Positions 19,032-30,108 of a stretch of 64,000 bases of DNA are shown piece after piece. Under the pieces are notes generated by a model, which saw only the letters and a program-made list of their open reading frames with translations, was not told where the DNA came from and ran no database searches. The position numbers and the translations under genes were made by a program. How positions within the stretch are numbered: position 1 is the stretch's first letter; each line of letters opens with the position of its first letter. Source of the stretch: Mycoavidus cysteinexigens (GTDB lineage: Bacteria; Pseudomonadota; Gammaproteobacteria; Burkholderiales; Burkholderiaceae); NCBI RefSeq assembly GCF_003966915.1, contig NZ_AP018150.1, positions 310,001-374,000 on the forward strand. Direction: 5' to 3'.

Positions 19032-19685
19032 ATGAAAGAAAAAAATTTACGGCCAATTTTCTCACTCGTATACGCGGTGTTGTGCTTATTTTGTGGGAGT
19101 GGTATCGCGCAAGTTGCCGAGGCCAGCGTCACCGCGAGTACGCCTGACGGCTTGGTTAAAACCATCACCTCTGAAGTGCTAGATACCATCAAGAAAAATC
19201 CTGATAATTTTCAAAAGGGCGACATCAGCAAAATTTCTCAGTTGGTGGATCAAAAAATTCTACCGCATGCAGATATTGAGCGTACCACGCGTTTAGTGAT
19301 GGGACGCCACTGGCGGACAGCCACGCCACAGCAACAAGCAGAATTAGTCATCCAATTTAAAGATTTATTGTTTTATACCTATTCAGGTGCCGTATCGCAA
19401 ATTCGTGATCAGAAGATTGAGTACTTACCTTTCCGCATGGTGCCGGATGCATCTGATGTCGTGGTGCGCACCAAGGTCATTAACCAAGGGCAGATTATCG
19501 GACTTGATTATCGCCTAGAGAAAAAAGGGGATGAATGGAAAGTCTACGATCTCAACGTAGGCGGCGCTTGGTTGGTGCAAACCTACCAGCAGCAATTCAG
19601 TGAGCTTATTTCGCAACGTGGAGTGAGTGGTTTGCTTGAATTTTTAAAGCAGCGCAACCAGAAACTCGCTAATGGGCCGCATTAA
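19032..19685 (+). CDS. mlaC: Periplasmic phospholipid carrier MlaC
   Basis: About 217 aa; the carrier that shuttles lipid between MlaA and MlaD. The ATG at 19032 puts the signal peptide (LVYAVLCLFCGSG..., cleavage near VAEA) at the N-terminus, and a GGGTAGGG-like purine run precedes it; an ATG at 19005 would add nine residues. Mature features: LVDQKILPHADIERTTRLVMG (parts: ILPHADIERTTR), GRHWRTATPQQQ and the C-terminal GAWLVQTYQQQF, all typical of MlaC/Ttg2D. Confidence 0.92.
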   Translation: MKEKNLRPIFSLVYAVLCLFCGSGIAQVAEASVTASTPDGLVKTITSEVLDTIKKNPDNFQKGDISKISQLVDQKILPHADIERTTRLVMGRHWRTATPQQQAELVIQFKDLLFYTYSGAVSQIRDQKIEYLPFRMVPDASDVVVRTKVINQGQIIGLDYRLEKKGDEWKVYDLNVGGAWLVQTYQQQFSELISQRGVSGLLEFLKQRNQKLANGPH

Positions 19686-19957
19686 TGGCAGTGTTTTCGA
19701 CAGGGGTAACACTTACACATGTAAGCGCAATGACTGAGCTTGAGGCGGGTTTAGACTATATCGCCAAGAGTTCAGCCGAAGTGGTGCGGATTGACTGTGC
19801 CTCGTTGGCGCAGTTCGATTCGTCTGCGCTGGCGATTTTGCTGGCTTGGTTGCGTGCTGCGCATGCTCAAGGCAAGGCGCTTGAAGTGCTACATGCGCCA
19901 ACCAAACTCGCTCATTTAGCGCGTGCTTATGGCGTAGATGAGTTATTGAAGCTGTAA
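19685..19957 (+). CDS. mlaB: STAS-domain protein MlaB
   Basis: A 90-aa STAS-fold protein that binds MlaF and stabilises the transporter. IDCASLAQFDSSALAILLAWLRAA matches the conserved STAS core with its Ser (cited as FDSSALAILLAWLR). The start overlaps the mlaC stop (TAATG), the last mla gene before an unrelated ABC exporter. Confidence 0.9.
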   Translation: MAVFSTGVTLTHVSAMTELEAGLDYIAKSSAEVVRIDCASLAQFDSSALAILLAWLRAAHAQGKALEVLHAPTKLAHLARAYGVDELLKL

Positions 19958-20126
19958 AAGTAGTCTGTTGCGTTGCGAGCGGTTGCTTGAGATGAATTAG
20001 ACATAGCTGAGTTTTTATGCGCCGCGCTCGAGCCATCACTGCGGGTTGACGCGCATTTCGCCTATAATCAAGGATTCAGTAACTGAACCGTCCAATTTCG
20101 AGATTGTCGACTTTTCTTATATTCCA

Positions 20127-21059
20127 ATGCCAGCCATAGAAATCCGTAACATCAAAAAACGCTACAAAACGCTCCAAGCTCTCAAAGGCATCGATTTGTC
20201 GATTGAAGAGGGTGAGTTTTTTGGCTTGCTTGGCCCTAATGGAGCTGGCAAAACCACTTTAATTAGCATTCTTGCCGGTCTGGCGCGCGCGGATGAAGGT
20301 GAAGCGTTCGTGCTTGGACATAACGTAGTGACGGACTTTCGTGCGGCGCGCCAAGTATTAGGCGTGGTGCCGCAAGAGTTGGTGTTCGATCCTTTTTTTA
20401 CGGTACGCGAAACGTTGCAAATTCAATCAGGTTATTACGGGCTGAAACGTAATGATGATTGGATTGATGAGGTGATGGCTAACCTTGATTTAACCGAGAA
20501 GGCGAATGTGAATACCCGCGCTCTGTCCGGCGGCATGAAACGCCGTTTGCTGGTGGCGCAGGCATTAGTGCATCGGCCGCCCGTAATTGTATTAGACGAG
20601 CCAACTGCGGGGGTGGATGTTGAGTTGCGCCAGGGTCTATGGAAATTTATTGCGCGCTTAAATCGGGAAGGGCATACCGTTGTCTTAACGACGCATTATC
20701 TCGAAGAGGCGGAGCAATTGTGTGACCGTATCGCAATGCTTAGAAGAGGCGAAGTGGTTGCGCTTGATAATAAGCACGCCATGCTGCAACGGTTTTCTAG
20801 CGCTCAGCTATTGCTGCGTTTGGCACAAGGTGGATTACCCGCCAGCTTGCAAGGGCTTGCCATAGAGCAGCAGATCGATGTTAATCAATATGCGCTACGG
20901 CTTAACTCTTATGCTGAAGTCGAGTCGATTCTTGCGCAATGCCGTGCGGCGGGGTGTGAGATTGAAGAAATTGAAATTCGTAAAGCGGATCTTGAAGATG
21001 TGTTTATCCAGGTCATGAAGGGCTCATCAGCGGCTGAAAAAATTAAGAGGAACGCATGA
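20127..21059 (+). CDS. ABC-2 type transporter ATP-binding protein
   Basis: About 310 aa from the ATG at 20127; a TTG-initiated frame opens at 20046 but the ABC domain begins right after 20127 (IEIRNIKKRYKTLQALKG). Walker A GPNGAGKTT, signature LSGGMKRR and Walker B VIVLDEPTAGVD are intact. The C-terminal ~80 residues form the extension seen in YadG/CcmA-like export ATPases. It overlaps the permease that follows and is probably its partner. Substrate unknown; the location next to mla and murA is conserved in Burkholderiaceae, which hints at an envelope role. Confidence 0.88.
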   Translation: MPAIEIRNIKKRYKTLQALKGIDLSIEEGEFFGLLGPNGAGKTTLISILAGLARADEGEAFVLGHNVVTDFRAARQVLGVVPQELVFDPFFTVRETLQIQSGYYGLKRNDDWIDEVMANLDLTEKANVNTRALSGGMKRRLLVAQALVHRPPVIVLDEPTAGVDVELRQGLWKFIARLNREGHTVVLTTHYLEEAEQLCDRIAMLRRGEVVALDNKHAMLQRFSSAQLLLRLAQGGLPASLQGLAIEQQIDVNQYALRLNSYAEVESILAQCRAAGCEIEEIEIRKADLEDVFIQVMKGSSAAEKIKRNA

Positions 21060-21814
21060 TGATTGGTTTTTATACCCTGTTTTATAAAGAAGTTCTGCGT
21101 TTTTGGAAAGTCAGCTTGCAGACGATTACCGCGCCGGTTATTACGGCTTTTCTGTATCTGGTGATTTTTGGTCAAGCCTTGCAAAATCATGTCCAGGTAT
21201 ATCCAGGAGTGGAATATAAGAGTTTTTTGATCCCCGGTTTGGTGATGATGAGCATACTGCAAAACGCTTTCGCCAATAGTTCATCCTCGTTGATCCAATC
21301 GAGGGTGACGGGCAACCTGGTGTTTATGCTGTTGTCGCCATTAGGCCCGCGTGAAATATTTAGCGCGTATGTGCTGGCTTCGATTGTGCGTGGAGTCTGC
21401 GTAGGGGTGGGCGTATGGTTGGCGACGGTTTGGTTTGTTCCCGTTAGTTTCGCAGTGCCATTCTATATCTTCGCATTTGCGGTATTGGGGGCAGCTATTC
21501 TGGGCACAATGGGGTTAGTGGCAGGTATTTACTCAGAAAAGTTTGACCAATTGGCAGCTTTTCAAAGTTTTTTAATTGTTCCTTTGACTTTCTTAGCGGG
21601 TGTGTTTTATTCGACAGAAGCCCTGCCGGGGTTCTGGAAGCTCGTCTCTAGACTGAATCCGTTTTTTTATATGATTGATGGTTTTCGCTATGGCTTTTTT
21701 GGGGTGTCGGATATTGCCCCGCTTAAGAGTCTGATGATCACCTTGGGATTTTTTATTGTACTTGCTGGCTTGGCGATGCGCCTGTTAGTGAGCGGTTATA
21801 AATTGCGCCATTGA
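21056..21814 (+). CDS. ABC-2 type transporter permease
   Basis: A 252-aa YadH-like permease with about six membrane segments, including an ABC-2 signature region (GPREIFSAYVLASIVRG) and FLIVPLTFLAGVFYS before the last helices. It overlaps the ATPase gene by four bases (ATGA), so the pair makes one exporter. It ends 18 bp before murA. Confidence 0.88.
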   Translation: MMIGFYTLFYKEVLRFWKVSLQTITAPVITAFLYLVIFGQALQNHVQVYPGVEYKSFLIPGLVMMSILQNAFANSSSSLIQSRVTGNLVFMLLSPLGPREIFSAYVLASIVRGVCVGVGVWLATVWFVPVSFAVPFYIFAFAVLGAAILGTMGLVAGIYSEKFDQLAAFQSFLIVPLTFLAGVFYSTEALPGFWKLVSRLNPFFYMIDGFRYGFFGVSDIAPLKSLMITLGFFIVLAGLAMRLLVSGYKLRH

Positions 21815-21832
21815 AGCGCTAGGCGAAAAATT

Positions 21833-23119
21833 ATGGATAAATTGCTGATTCAAGGTGGCCAGCGTTTAGTCGGTGAAGTTAATGTTGCGGGTGCTAAAAA
21901 TGCGGCTTTGCCGATTTTGTGCGCCAGTTTATTGAGTGCCGGGCAGCTTGATTTAGGAAATGTGCCTAATCTACAGGATGTGCGCACCATGCTTGCATTG
22001 CTCGCGCAAATGGGGGTGCGCGCCGAAGTTTCTGGTCATGCAATCAGCCTGGATGGCCGTTGGGTCGATAAGCCGCTAGCTCCTTATGAGTTAGTCAAGA
22101 CAATGCGCGCTTCAATTTTAGTCTTGGGGCCGCTGCTCGCGCGCTTGGGCGAAGCGCGGGTCTCGCTGCCAGGCGGCTGCACCATTGGCGCGCGGCCGGT
22201 TGATCAGCATATTAAAGGCCTACAGGCGATGGGCGCGCAGATCGAACTGGAGCATGGATATATTAATGCGCGCATCAAGCAAGGTATGCGGCTCAAAGGC
22301 AGTCGTATCATGTTTGACATGATCACTGTGACGGGCACAGAAAACCTGCTTATGGCGGCGACCCTGGCCGAAGGTGAAACTGTACTGGAGAATGCAGCGC
22401 GTGAGCCGGAAGTGGCTGATTTGGCGCATCTCCTGGTAGCGATGGGGGCAAAAATTGACGGCATTGGCACGGATCAGCTTACGATTCAAGGGGTAGAGCA
22501 GCTCCATGGTGCGCGCCACCAAGTGATTCCTGATCGGATTGAAGCCGGCACTTTTCTGTGCGCGGTCGCCGCAGTGGGCGGCGAGGTTACGTTGCGGCAG
22601 ATAGAGCCTCATTTGTTGGATGCGGTTTTAAAGAAACTCAGCGCAGCAGGTGTTCGGATTGAGTCAGGGTCTAATTGGATTCGCGCTTCGATGCATCAGC
22701 GTCCGACGGCAGTGAGTTTCCGTACTTCAGAATATCCGGCCTTTCCGACAGATATGCAGGCGCAATTTATGGCGCTGAATTGCATTGCGGTGGGGGCGGC
22801 TCAGATTGTCGAAACGATTTTTGAAAATCGTTTTATGCATGTGCAAGAGCTTAACCGGTTAGGCGCGAATGTGATGGTGGATGGCAGTACTGCATTTGTG
22901 ACTGGGGTTGCGCATCTCTCTGGCGCGACGGTGATGGCGACCGATCTGCGCGCTTCAGCTTGTCTTGCCATTGCAGGGCTGGCCGCGGAGGGTGAAACGC
23001 TGATTGAGCGGATTTATCACCTTGATCGTGGCTATGACCAGATGGAAAAGAAATTGTCCGCCTTGGGGGCACAGGTCAGCCGTATTACAGAAACTGCGGC
23101 GGTGGCGCAGTCCACGTAA
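21833..23119 (+). CDS. murA: UDP-N-acetylglucosamine 1-carboxyvinyltransferase
   Basis: A 428-aa enzyme transferring enolpyruvate from PEP to UDP-GlcNAc, first committed step of peptidoglycan synthesis and target of fosfomycin. The catalytic Cys is visible in [15 protein letters not shown] (about residue 117), with the N-terminal [12 protein letters not shown] and RPTDMQAQ-equivalent [12 protein letters not shown]. Length is normal. The stop overlaps the hisG ATG (TAATG), tying murA to the his cluster. Confidence 0.96.
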   Translation: MDKLLIQGGQRLVGEVNVAGAKNAALPILCASLLSAGQLDLGNVPNLQDVRTMLALLAQMGVRAEVSGHAISLDGRWVDKPLAPYELVKTMRASILVLGPLLARLGEARVSLPGGCTIGARPVDQHIKGLQAMGAQIELEHGYINARIKQGMRLKGSRIMFDMITVTGTENLLMAATLAEGETVLENAAREPEVADLAHLLVAMGAKIDGIGTDQLTIQGVEQLHGARHQVIPDRIEAGTFLCAVAAVGGEVTLRQIEPHLLDAVLKKLSAAGVRIESGSNWIRASMHQRPTAVSFRTSEYPAFPTDMQAQFMALNCIAVGAAQIVETIFENRFMHVQELNRLGANVMVDGSTAFVTGVAHLSGATVMATDLRASACLAIAGLAAEGETLIERIYHLDRGYDQMEKKLSALGAQVSRITETAAVAQST

Positions 23120-23799
23120 TGAAGACTCAAACCGTAGCGCAACCCTCGCAGATAATCTCTGCGCCTCTCACTCTAGCCTTATCTAAAGGTCGTATCTTTG
23201 ATGAAACGAAGCCTTTTTTGGCGGAAGTGGGGATTGCCGTTGACGGTGACCCAGAAACCTCACGGCGCTTGATTTTGCCGACTACGCAACCGAATTTGCG
23301 AGTGATTGTAGTGCGTGCCACCGATGTACCGACCTACGTGCAGTATGGTGCGGCTGATTTTGGGGTAGCGGGTGCGGATGTATTGCTTGAGCATGGTGGC
23401 GAAGGCTTGTATCAACCGATCGATCTCAAAATTGCAAATTGCCGTATATCCGTGGCTGCGCCAGAGGACTTTGATTATGCGAATGCAGTGCGCCAAGGCG
23501 CGCGCTTGCGCGTTGCCACCAAATATCTGCAGACGGCGCGTGAACATTTTGCAGCCAAAGGCGTGCACGTTGATTTAATCAAATTATATGGTTCGATGGA
23601 GCTTGCGCCTTTGGTGGGCCTAGCGGATGCGATTGTAGATTTAGTCAGCTCAGGCAGTACCTTGCGCGCCAATCGTTTAGTTGAAGTAGAGCAGATCAAG
23701 TCAATCTCATCACGTTTAATTGTCAATCAGGCAGCGCTCAAATTAAAACGCGCAGCGTTGCAACCGTTATTAGATGCATTTGAACGCGTAGCAAATTAA
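23119..23799 (+). CDS. hisG: ATP phosphoribosyltransferase, short form
   Basis: First enzyme of histidine synthesis, 226 aa. [12 protein letters not shown] at the N-terminus, the [15 protein letters not shown] region and [15 protein letters not shown] in the C-terminal half identify HisG. It lacks the ~80-aa regulatory C-terminal domain of long-form HisG, so it should need a HisZ subunit, which is not in this window; this is the normal state in beta-proteobacteria. One-base overlap with murA. Confidence 0.95.
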   Translation: MKTQTVAQPSQIISAPLTLALSKGRIFDETKPFLAEVGIAVDGDPETSRRLILPTTQPNLRVIVVRATDVPTYVQYGAADFGVAGADVLLEHGGEGLYQPIDLKIANCRISVAAPEDFDYANAVRQGARLRVATKYLQTAREHFAAKGVHVDLIKLYGSMELAPLVGLADAIVDLVSSGSTLRANRLVEVEQIKSISSRLIVNQAALKLKRAALQPLLDAFERVAN

Positions 23800-23821
23800 T
23801 TTTTTAGATAGGTGAGGGAAA

Positions 23822-25135
23822 ATGTCTTTAAAGCTGCGTCGGCTGGATACCCACGCGAGTGATTTTAAAGTCGCGCTGCGTGCATTGCTGGCTTTTCAGG
23901 CAGACGAAGATGAGGCGATTGAGCGGGCGGTGGCGGATATTTTGGCTGATGTTAAACACCGTGGCGACGCCGCAGTGTTGGACTACACCAAGCGCTTCGA
24001 TCGGCTTGAAGCGGCGCATCTCAGTGCACTTGAAATTGACGCAACGCAGCTTGAACATTTTTTGCTCGGGCTTGAACCAAAACCACGCGCTGCGCTTGAA
24101 GCGGCGGCGCGACGTATTCGCGCTTATCATGAAAAACAAAAAATTGAATCAGGCAGCCACAGTTGGCAGTACGTCGAAGCGGATGGCACGGTATTAGGTC
24201 AACAAGTATTGCCGCTTGAGCGAGTGGGTATTTATGTGCCGGGCGGCAAGGCGGCGTATCCTTCGTCGGTGTTAATGAATGCGCTGGCCGCCCAAGTGGC
24301 GGGGGTGCGTGAGATTATGATGGTCGTACCTACCCCGGATGGGGTCCAAAATCCTCTGGTGATGGCGGCAGCGCATTTAAGTGGAGTCTCGCGCATCTGG
24401 ACCATAGGCGGGGCGCAAGCGATTGCGGCGCTGGCTTATGGGACTGAAACGGTGCCTGCCGTAGATAAAATTGTTGGGCCGGGCAATGCGTATGTAGCCG
24501 CAGCTAAGCGCCGTGTGTTTGGCACAGTAGGGATTGATATGATTGCTGGACCATCGGAAATTCTTATTCTTTGCGATGGTACGACAGATCCTAATTGGGT
24601 GGCGCTTGATCTGTTTTCTCAAGCTGAGCATGATGAGCTGGCGCAAGCTATTTTGTTATGCCCGCAAGCAGAATTTATTGAACAGGTAGCGCAGGCGATG
24701 AATCGTTTATTGGCTGGGCTGCCGCGCCAAGCCGTGATTAAACAATCGCTTGAAAAGCGTGGCGCTTTGATCAAAGTGCGCGATATGGCTGAGGCATGTT
24801 CGCTGGCTAACGAGATCGCACCTGAGCATTTGGAAATCTCCGCGCTTGAACCACGCCGTTGGCTGCCGCAGATTCGTCATGCAGGGGCGATTTTTCTGGG
24901 GCCTTATAGTAGCGAAAGTTTAGGTGACTATTGCGCTGGACCTAATCATGTGTTGCCTACTGCGCGTACTGCACGCTTTTCCTCGCCGTTAGGCGTATAT
25001 GATTTTATTAAGCGCTCGAGCCTGATTGAAGTGAGTGAACAAGGCGCTCAAACGCTTGGCAGGATTGCTGCTGAACTGGCTGAAGGCGAAGGGTTGCAAG
25101 CTCATGCGCAAAGTGCGCGTGGGCGGATAAGGTGA
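23822..25135 (+). CDS. hisD: Histidinol dehydrogenase
   Basis: Zinc-dependent enzyme of 437 aa catalysing the last two oxidations to histidine. Visible signatures include [15 protein letters not shown], the NAD-binding [25 protein letters not shown], the QAEHDE zinc ligands and the C-terminal GPNHVLPT. Start ATG is preceded by GGTGAGG. Confidence 0.96.
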   Translation: MSLKLRRLDTHASDFKVALRALLAFQADEDEAIERAVADILADVKHRGDAAVLDYTKRFDRLEAAHLSALEIDATQLEHFLLGLEPKPRAALEAAARRIRAYHEKQKIESGSHSWQYVEADGTVLGQQVLPLERVGIYVPGGKAAYPSSVLMNALAAQVAGVREIMMVVPTPDGVQNPLVMAAAHLSGVSRIWTIGGAQAIAALAYGTETVPAVDKIVGPGNAYVAAAKRRVFGTVGIDMIAGPSEILILCDGTTDPNWVALDLFSQAEHDELAQAILLCPQAEFIEQVAQAMNRLLAGLPRQAVIKQSLEKRGALIKVRDMAEACSLANEIAPEHLEISALEPRRWLPQIRHAGAIFLGPYSSESLGDYCAGPNHVLPTARTARFSSPLGVYDFIKRSSLIEVSEQGAQTLGRIAAELAEGEGLQAHAQSARGRIR

Positions 25136-25211
25136 TGCGTCTAGATTCCGTTTATCCTATGCTGGCGCTAAAAAATATCTGCTTTAGGGGGTGTGTTACG
25201 CCCTATACCCT

Positions 25212-26288
25212 ATGCTCAACCCTGAGAATTTGATTCGCCCTGAGGTACTCGCGATGACGCGTTACGCCGTTACGGATGCGGACGGCCTAATTAAGCTTGA
25301 TGCGATGGAAAATCCGTTTCCGCTACCTGAGCCGCTGGCTCATGAGCTGGGTCAACGGCTGAGTCAACTCGCCTTAAATCGCTATCCTGCGCCGCATCCA
25401 AGCGCCTTAATTGAAAAACTCAAACGCATGATGGACGTGCCGTCCGGCTGTGATGTGCTGCTCGGCAATGGTTCTGATGAAATTATCAGCATGCTGGCAG
25501 TTGCCTGTGCTCGACCTGGGGCGAAGGTCTTAACGCCGGTGCCTAGTTTTGTCATGTATGAGCAAACGGCGCGCTTGGCCCAACTTGAATTTATTGGTGT
25601 GCCGCTAAAAGACGATTTTACGCTGGATACACAAGCGATGTCATTAGCGCTAGAGCGTCATCAGCCAGCGCTGGTTTATTTGGCGTATCCCAATAACCCA
25701 ACTGGCAATTTATTCGACACGGACGCGCTTGAGCAAATCATTGGTGCGGCGCATGCGAGTTTGGTGGTGATCGATGAAGCGTATCAGCCATTTGCTGAGC
25801 ATTCTTGGATGAAGCGCCTTACCGAATTTAAAAATGTGCTGGTGATGCGCACCTTTTCTAAGCTGGGGCTGGCCGGAATTCGCCTAGGATATTTAGTGGG
25901 CGCCCCGGCTTGGTTGGCGCAGATTGACAAAGTGCGCCCACCTTACAACACAAATGTTTTGACGCAAGCGGCGGCTGAATTTTTGTTGGACCATTTGACA
26001 TTATTCGACAAGCAAGCAGCGCTGTTGCGCGCTGAGCGTGCGCGGCTCGCCACGCTACTGGCGCAGTTGCCTGAGTTAACGGTCTACCCGAGCGCCGGCA
26101 ATTTTTTATTGGTGCGTACGCCAGATGCGCAGCGCGTGTTCGATCACCTATTGGCGCAGCGAATATTAGTCAAAAACCTGAGTAAAATGCATCCGCTCCT
26201 CTTGCATTGCTTACGTTTAACCGTTGGCACGCCGTTCGAGAATGAACAACTTTTGGCCGCCCTGAAGACGGCACTGGTTGAAGCTTAA
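25212..26288 (+). CDS. hisC: Histidinol-phosphate aminotransferase
   Basis: PLP class I/II aminotransferase of about 358 aa. Visible: [19 protein letters not shown], the VIDEAYQPF Asp/Tyr pair, the PLP lysine in [14 protein letters not shown] and the late Arg in [10 protein letters not shown]. The frame extends to a GTG at 25191, but an AGGGG run abuts that GTG with no spacing; the ATG at 25212 gives the family-like start [12 protein letters not shown] and is preferred, though neither has an ideal ribosome site. Confidence 0.93.
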   Translation: MLNPENLIRPEVLAMTRYAVTDADGLIKLDAMENPFPLPEPLAHELGQRLSQLALNRYPAPHPSALIEKLKRMMDVPSGCDVLLGNGSDEIISMLAVACARPGAKVLTPVPSFVMYEQTARLAQLEFIGVPLKDDFTLDTQAMSLALERHQPALVYLAYPNNPTGNLFDTDALEQIIGAAHASLVVIDEAYQPFAEHSWMKRLTEFKNVLVMRTFSKLGLAGIRLGYLVGAPAWLAQIDKVRPPYNTNVLTQAAAEFLLDHLTLFDKQAALLRAERARLATLLAQLPELTVYPSAGNFLLVRTPDAQRVFDHLLAQRILVKNLSKMHPLLLHCLRLTVGTPFENEQLLAALKTALVEA

Positions 26289-26353
26289 GGATGTGCTGGA
26301 ATTGAGATTGACTCACATCTGAATTTGATTCTATAGAGACTAAAGAAAGCAAA

Positions 26354-26962
26354 ATGCGTCACGCAGAAATTATTCGTCATACTAGCGAAACACATATTTG
26401 TGTGAAACTTAATTTGGATGGCACGGGTCGGCAGAAATTGAATACTGGCGTGCCGTTTCTTGACCATATGCTAGATCAAATTGCTCGTCACGGCTTACTT
26501 GATCTAGAGGTTGAAGCGCAGGGCGATGTGCATATCGATGATCATCACACGGTGGAAGATATTGGCATTGCATTGGGCCAAGCCGTGGCGCGCGCAGTTG
26601 GCGATAAAGCCGGGATTCGTCGCTATGGACACGCCTATGTGCCGCTCGATGAGGCTTTATCACGCGTCGCAATAGATTTTTCTGGACGCCCCGGACTTGA
26701 GTTTCATGTGCCATTTACACGTGCGCGCGTAGGAAATTTTGATGTGGATTTAACCATTGAATTTTTCCGTGGCTTCGTTAATCATGCCGCCGTAACGCTG
26801 CATATCGATAATTTGCGAGGCATCAACGCGCATCATCAGATTGAAACTGTATTTAAAGCGTTCGGCCGCGCGCTGAGAATGGCGACTGAGCTTGATCACC
26901 GCGCGGCTGGGCAAATTCCCTCTACCAAAGGTAGCCTGACTGAAACGGTGGCCAAAATTTGA
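26354..26962 (+). CDS. hisB: Imidazoleglycerol-phosphate dehydratase
   Basis: Monofunctional 202-aa IGPD; the phosphatase half found in enterics is absent, as expected for this group. Metal-binding motifs [14 protein letters not shown] and the second copy around [18 protein letters not shown] are intact, as is [13 protein letters not shown]. Acts on the product of HisF/HisH. Confidence 0.95.
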   Translation: MRHAEIIRHTSETHICVKLNLDGTGRQKLNTGVPFLDHMLDQIARHGLLDLEVEAQGDVHIDDHHTVEDIGIALGQAVARAVGDKAGIRRYGHAYVPLDEALSRVAIDFSGRPGLEFHVPFTRARVGNFDVDLTIEFFRGFVNHAAVTLHIDNLRGINAHHQIETVFKAFGRALRMATELDHRAAGQIPSTKGSLTETVAKI

Positions 26963-26993
26963 GTTATTTTTTACACGCCGTGTGTGTTTTGTC

Positions 26994-27635
26994 ATGAAAA
27001 CTTCCGTCGCCATTATTGATTATGGTATGGGCAATTTGCGCTCAGTGTCGCAAGCGTTAAAGCAAGCCGCGCCGGAAGCTCAAGTCGAGATCGTGACGCG
27101 GCCAGAAGCCGTGCGCGCAGCGGATCGGATTGTGCTACCAGGCCAAGGCGCCATGCCTGATTGTATGCACGCCCTGCATGCGGCGGGCTTGACTGAGGCC
27201 GTGTTAGAAGCTGCTGGCTCTAAACCGCTGCTGGGTATTTGCGTCGGCGAGCAGATGTTGTTCGATTGGAGCGCGGAAGGCAATGCGCGTGGCCTTGGCT
27301 TATTTCCCGGTCAGGTCGTACGCTTTGCGCTTGACGGCGATTTACAAGATGATGGTTCGCGCTTTAAAGTACCCCATATGGGCTGGAACCGAGTGCGCCA
27401 GACCTTGCCCCATCCGCTATGGAATGGCATTGCAGATCATAGTTTTTTTTATTTTGTTCATAGCTATTATGTTGCGCCCGCTGAACCAATGTGCACCATC
27501 GGTGAAACGATTTACGGCGCGCCTTTTACCTCTGCAGTTGCGCGTGATAATATTTTTGCTACCCAATTTCACCCAGAAAAAAGTGCTGCTGCAGGGCTAC
27601 AGCTATACTACAATTTTCTTCATTGGAACCCATAA
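26994..27635 (+). CDS. hisH: Imidazole glycerol phosphate synthase, glutaminase subunit
   Basis: Class I glutamine amidotransferase of about 213 aa feeding ammonia to HisF. The nucleophilic Cys is in [10 protein letters not shown] and the His/Glu pair in TQFHPEKS. The ATG at 26994 ([16 protein letters not shown]) is preferred over a GTG four codons upstream. Confidence 0.94.
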   Translation: MKTSVAIIDYGMGNLRSVSQALKQAAPEAQVEIVTRPEAVRAADRIVLPGQGAMPDCMHALHAAGLTEAVLEAAGSKPLLGICVGEQMLFDWSAEGNARGLGLFPGQVVRFALDGDLQDDGSRFKVPHMGWNRVRQTLPHPLWNGIADHSFFYFVHSYYVAPAEPMCTIGETIYGAPFTSAVARDNIFATQFHPEKSAAAGLQLYYNFLHWNP

Positions 27636-27658
27636 ACCCTTATCTGCTTAAGATTGCT

Positions 27659-28399
27659 ATGTTATTGATCCCCGCCATCGACCTGCAAGACGGACAGTGT
27701 GTGCGCCTAAAACAAGGCGATATGAAACAAACCACGGTGTTTTCTACCGAGCCGGCAAAAATGGCCCGCCATTGGGTCGATCAAGGTGCGCGCCGTCTGC
27801 ATTTGGTTGATTTAAATGGTGCTTTCGCGGGCAAGCCAAAGAATGAAGCGGCGATTCGGGCCATTATCCGTGAAGTGGGTAAAGAGATCCCACTTCAGCT
27901 AGGGGGCGGAATTCGCGACCTTGGGACTATCGAGCGCTATCTGGATGACGGGTTATCGTATGTGATTATTGGCACCGCGGCAGTTAAAAACCCTGGTTTT
28001 TTACGCGAAGCATGCAGCGCATTTAATGGTCACATCATTGCTGGTCTGGATGCAAAAGCCGGCAAAGTGGCCACCGATGGGTGGAGTAAACTCAGTGGTC
28101 ACGAAGCCCTTGATCTGGCGCGCAAATTTGAGGATTATGGCTGCGAGGCTTTGATCTATACAGACATTGGTCGGGATGGTATGTTGCAAGGGATCAATCT
28201 CGAGGCCACGGTGCAAATTGCGCAGAAGGTCAAGATCCCAGTGATCGCCAGTGGCGGGTTAGCGAGCTTAGCGGATATTGAAGCTCTGTGCACAGTTGCA
28301 GATCAAGGTATTGAAGGCGTCATTTGCGGCCGCGCAATCTATACCGGTGAGCTAGATTTCGCGGCAGCACAAAGTCGGGCGGATAAACTAACAGGCTGA
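27659..28399 (+). CDS. hisA: ProFAR isomerase
   Basis: TIM-barrel isomerase of about 246 aa. [20 protein letters not shown] with the catalytic Asp, a mid-barrel [12 protein letters not shown] phosphate site and [12 protein letters not shown] with the second Asp are present. An in-frame start at 27623 overlaps hisH, but the barrel begins exactly at the ATG at 27659. Confidence 0.95.
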   Translation: MLLIPAIDLQDGQCVRLKQGDMKQTTVFSTEPAKMARHWVDQGARRLHLVDLNGAFAGKPKNEAAIRAIIREVGKEIPLQLGGGIRDLGTIERYLDDGLSYVIIGTAAVKNPGFLREACSAFNGHIIAGLDAKAGKVATDGWSKLSGHEALDLARKFEDYGCEALIYTDIGRDGMLQGINLEATVQIAQKVKIPVIASGGLASLADIEALCTVADQGIEGVICGRAIYTGELDFAAAQSRADKLTG

Positions 28400-28409
28400 A
28401 TTTTCTACT

Positions 28410-29183
28410 ATGGCTTTACCTAAGCGTATTATTCCATGCCTTGATGTAAACGCGGGCCGTGTAGTTAAAGGGGTTAATTTTGCGGCCTTGCGCGATGCCG
28501 GCGATCCGATTGAAATTGCCCGTCGCTATGACGCTGCGGGCGCAGATGAGTTGACTTTTTTAGACATTACCGCAAGCTCAGATGAGCGCGACCTAATTTT
28601 GCCTGTGATTGAAGCGGTGGCCGAGCAGATTTTTATTCCGTTAACCGTGGGTGGCGGCGTGCGTACGGTGGCCGATATACGTCGCTTATTAAATGCCGGA
28701 GCGGATAAAGTCAGCATTAATTCGGCCGCCATTGCGAATCCTCAACTGGTTGCGCAAGCGAGCGCAAAATATGGTGCGCAGTGTATTGTGGTGGCGATCG
28801 ATGCGAAACGCGTATCAGATGATAATGCACCGCCCCGGTGGGAGGTCTTTACGCATGGTGGTCGTCGCGCAACGGGATTCGAGGCGTTAGCTTGGGCATG
28901 TAAAATGGCCGAGCTGGGTGCGGGTGAAATTTTATTAACCAGCATGGATCGTGATGGTACCCAAGCTGGGTTTGATCTTGAACTTACGCGCGCTATTTCC
29001 GATGCGGTGTCAGTGCCGGTGATTGCTTCAGGTGGCGTAGGGAGTTTGCAACATCTGGTGGATGGCATCGCGCAGGGTCATGCGGACGCAGTGCTGGCTG
29101 CCAGTATTTTTCATTATGGTCAAGCCACCGTTGGCGCCGCCAAGCGCTTTATGGCTGACCAAGGTATTTCGGTAAGAATCTAA
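28410..29183 (+). CDS. hisF: Imidazole glycerol phosphate synthase, cyclase subunit
   Basis: TIM-barrel cyclase of 257 aa pairing with His[19 protein letters not shown] holds the first catalytic Asp and [14 protein letters not shown] the second; [15 protein letters not shown] and ASGGVGS bind phosphate. It follows hisA after 10 bp. Confidence 0.96.
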   Translation: MALPKRIIPCLDVNAGRVVKGVNFAALRDAGDPIEIARRYDAAGADELTFLDITASSDERDLILPVIEAVAEQIFIPLTVGGGVRTVADIRRLLNAGADKVSINSAAIANPQLVAQASAKYGAQCIVVAIDAKRVSDDNAPPRWEVFTHGGRRATGFEALAWACKMAELGAGEILLTSMDRDGTQAGFDLELTRAISDAVSVPVIASGGVGSLQHLVDGIAQGHADAVLAASIFHYGQATVGAAKRFMADQGISVRI

Positions 29184-29258
29184 GCATTAAATAAATCATG
29201 AGCGCCAACTTGAAGTTGCGAGCTTGGCTGACTGCGAATAACCCCCTTAAGGCGATGA

Positions 29259-29660
29259 ATGGAAGCGGCTTGGCTTGAAGCAGTGAAATGGGACGCGCGT
29301 GGTTTAGCGCCGGTCATTGTGCAGGAAATTGGCAGTAATGACATTCTGATGTTTGCCTGGATGAACCGTACGGCATTGCTGCAAACTGCTGAAACCGGCC
29401 GTGCTGTCTATTGGTCGCGCTCACGCGGGCAGCTCTGGCTGAAAGGAGAGGAGTCGGGCCATATACAATATGTACGCGAATTACGGCTCGATTGCGATCA
29501 AGATGCGCTGTTGCTTAAGGTTGAACAAGTCGCAGGCATTGCCTGCCATACAGGCCGCCACTCGTGCTTCTTTCAAAAATTAGAGGCGACGCAAAATGAC
29601 TATGTTTGGTCGATGGTTGAGCCTGTGCTAAAGACCCCGGAGAAAAGTTTAAATGTCTGA
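29259..29660 (+). CDS. hisI: Phosphoribosyl-AMP cyclohydrolase
   Basis: Zinc enzyme of 133 aa opening the purine ring of PR-AMP. Visible: [28 protein letters not shown] and the Cys ligands in DCDQDALLL and [10 protein letters not shown]. It overlaps hisE by eight bases. The two activities are separate genes here, unlike the HisIE fusion of enterics. Confidence 0.95.
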   Translation: MEAAWLEAVKWDARGLAPVIVQEIGSNDILMFAWMNRTALLQTAETGRAVYWSRSRGQLWLKGEESGHIQYVRELRLDCDQDALLLKVEQVAGIACHTGRHSCFFQKLEATQNDYVWSMVEPVLKTPEKSLNV

Positions 29661-30030
29661 AAACGACGCGATCAAATCCAATGATGTTTTGCCGCGTTTA
29701 GCGGCCCTGATCAATACACGCAAAACCAGCTCTGCAGAACACTCTTATATCGCCCGTCTGTTTCAGCAAGGCGACGATGCGATCCTAAAAAAAATTGGCG
29801 AAGAAGCCACGGAAGTCGTAATGGCGGCAAAAGATCAGCGGCACGGCGCTGCGCCGGCAAAATTGATCGGTGAAGTGGCTGATTTATGGTTCCATTGTTT
29901 GGTCATGCTCGCCCATTTTGGCTTGAGCCCAGCGGCGGTGCTAGCTGAATTAGAGCGTCGTGAAGGAATCTCTGGGCTTGACGAAAAAGCGTTGCGTAAA
30001 GCGCTTGCACGGGCTAGCGATAACGCATAA
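29653..30030 (+). CDS. hisE: Phosphoribosyl-ATP pyrophosphatase
   Basis: All-alpha MazG-like enzyme of 125 aa. The metal-binding acidic helices [16 protein letters not shown] and [13 protein letters not shown] are intact. Translation overlaps hisI. Confidence 0.94.
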   Translation: MSENDAIKSNDVLPRLAALINTRKTSSAEHSYIARLFQQGDDAILKKIGEEATEVVMAAKDQRHGAAPAKLIGEVADLWFHCLVMLAHFGLSPAAVLAELERREGISGLDEKALRKALARASDNA

Positions 30031-30108
30031 ATTTCTATACTGAGTAACGGTTAATGTTGAATTGTTGGCTTTCGTAGCGGAAATTTACAAACTTTGGAAA
30101 ACTGAACC

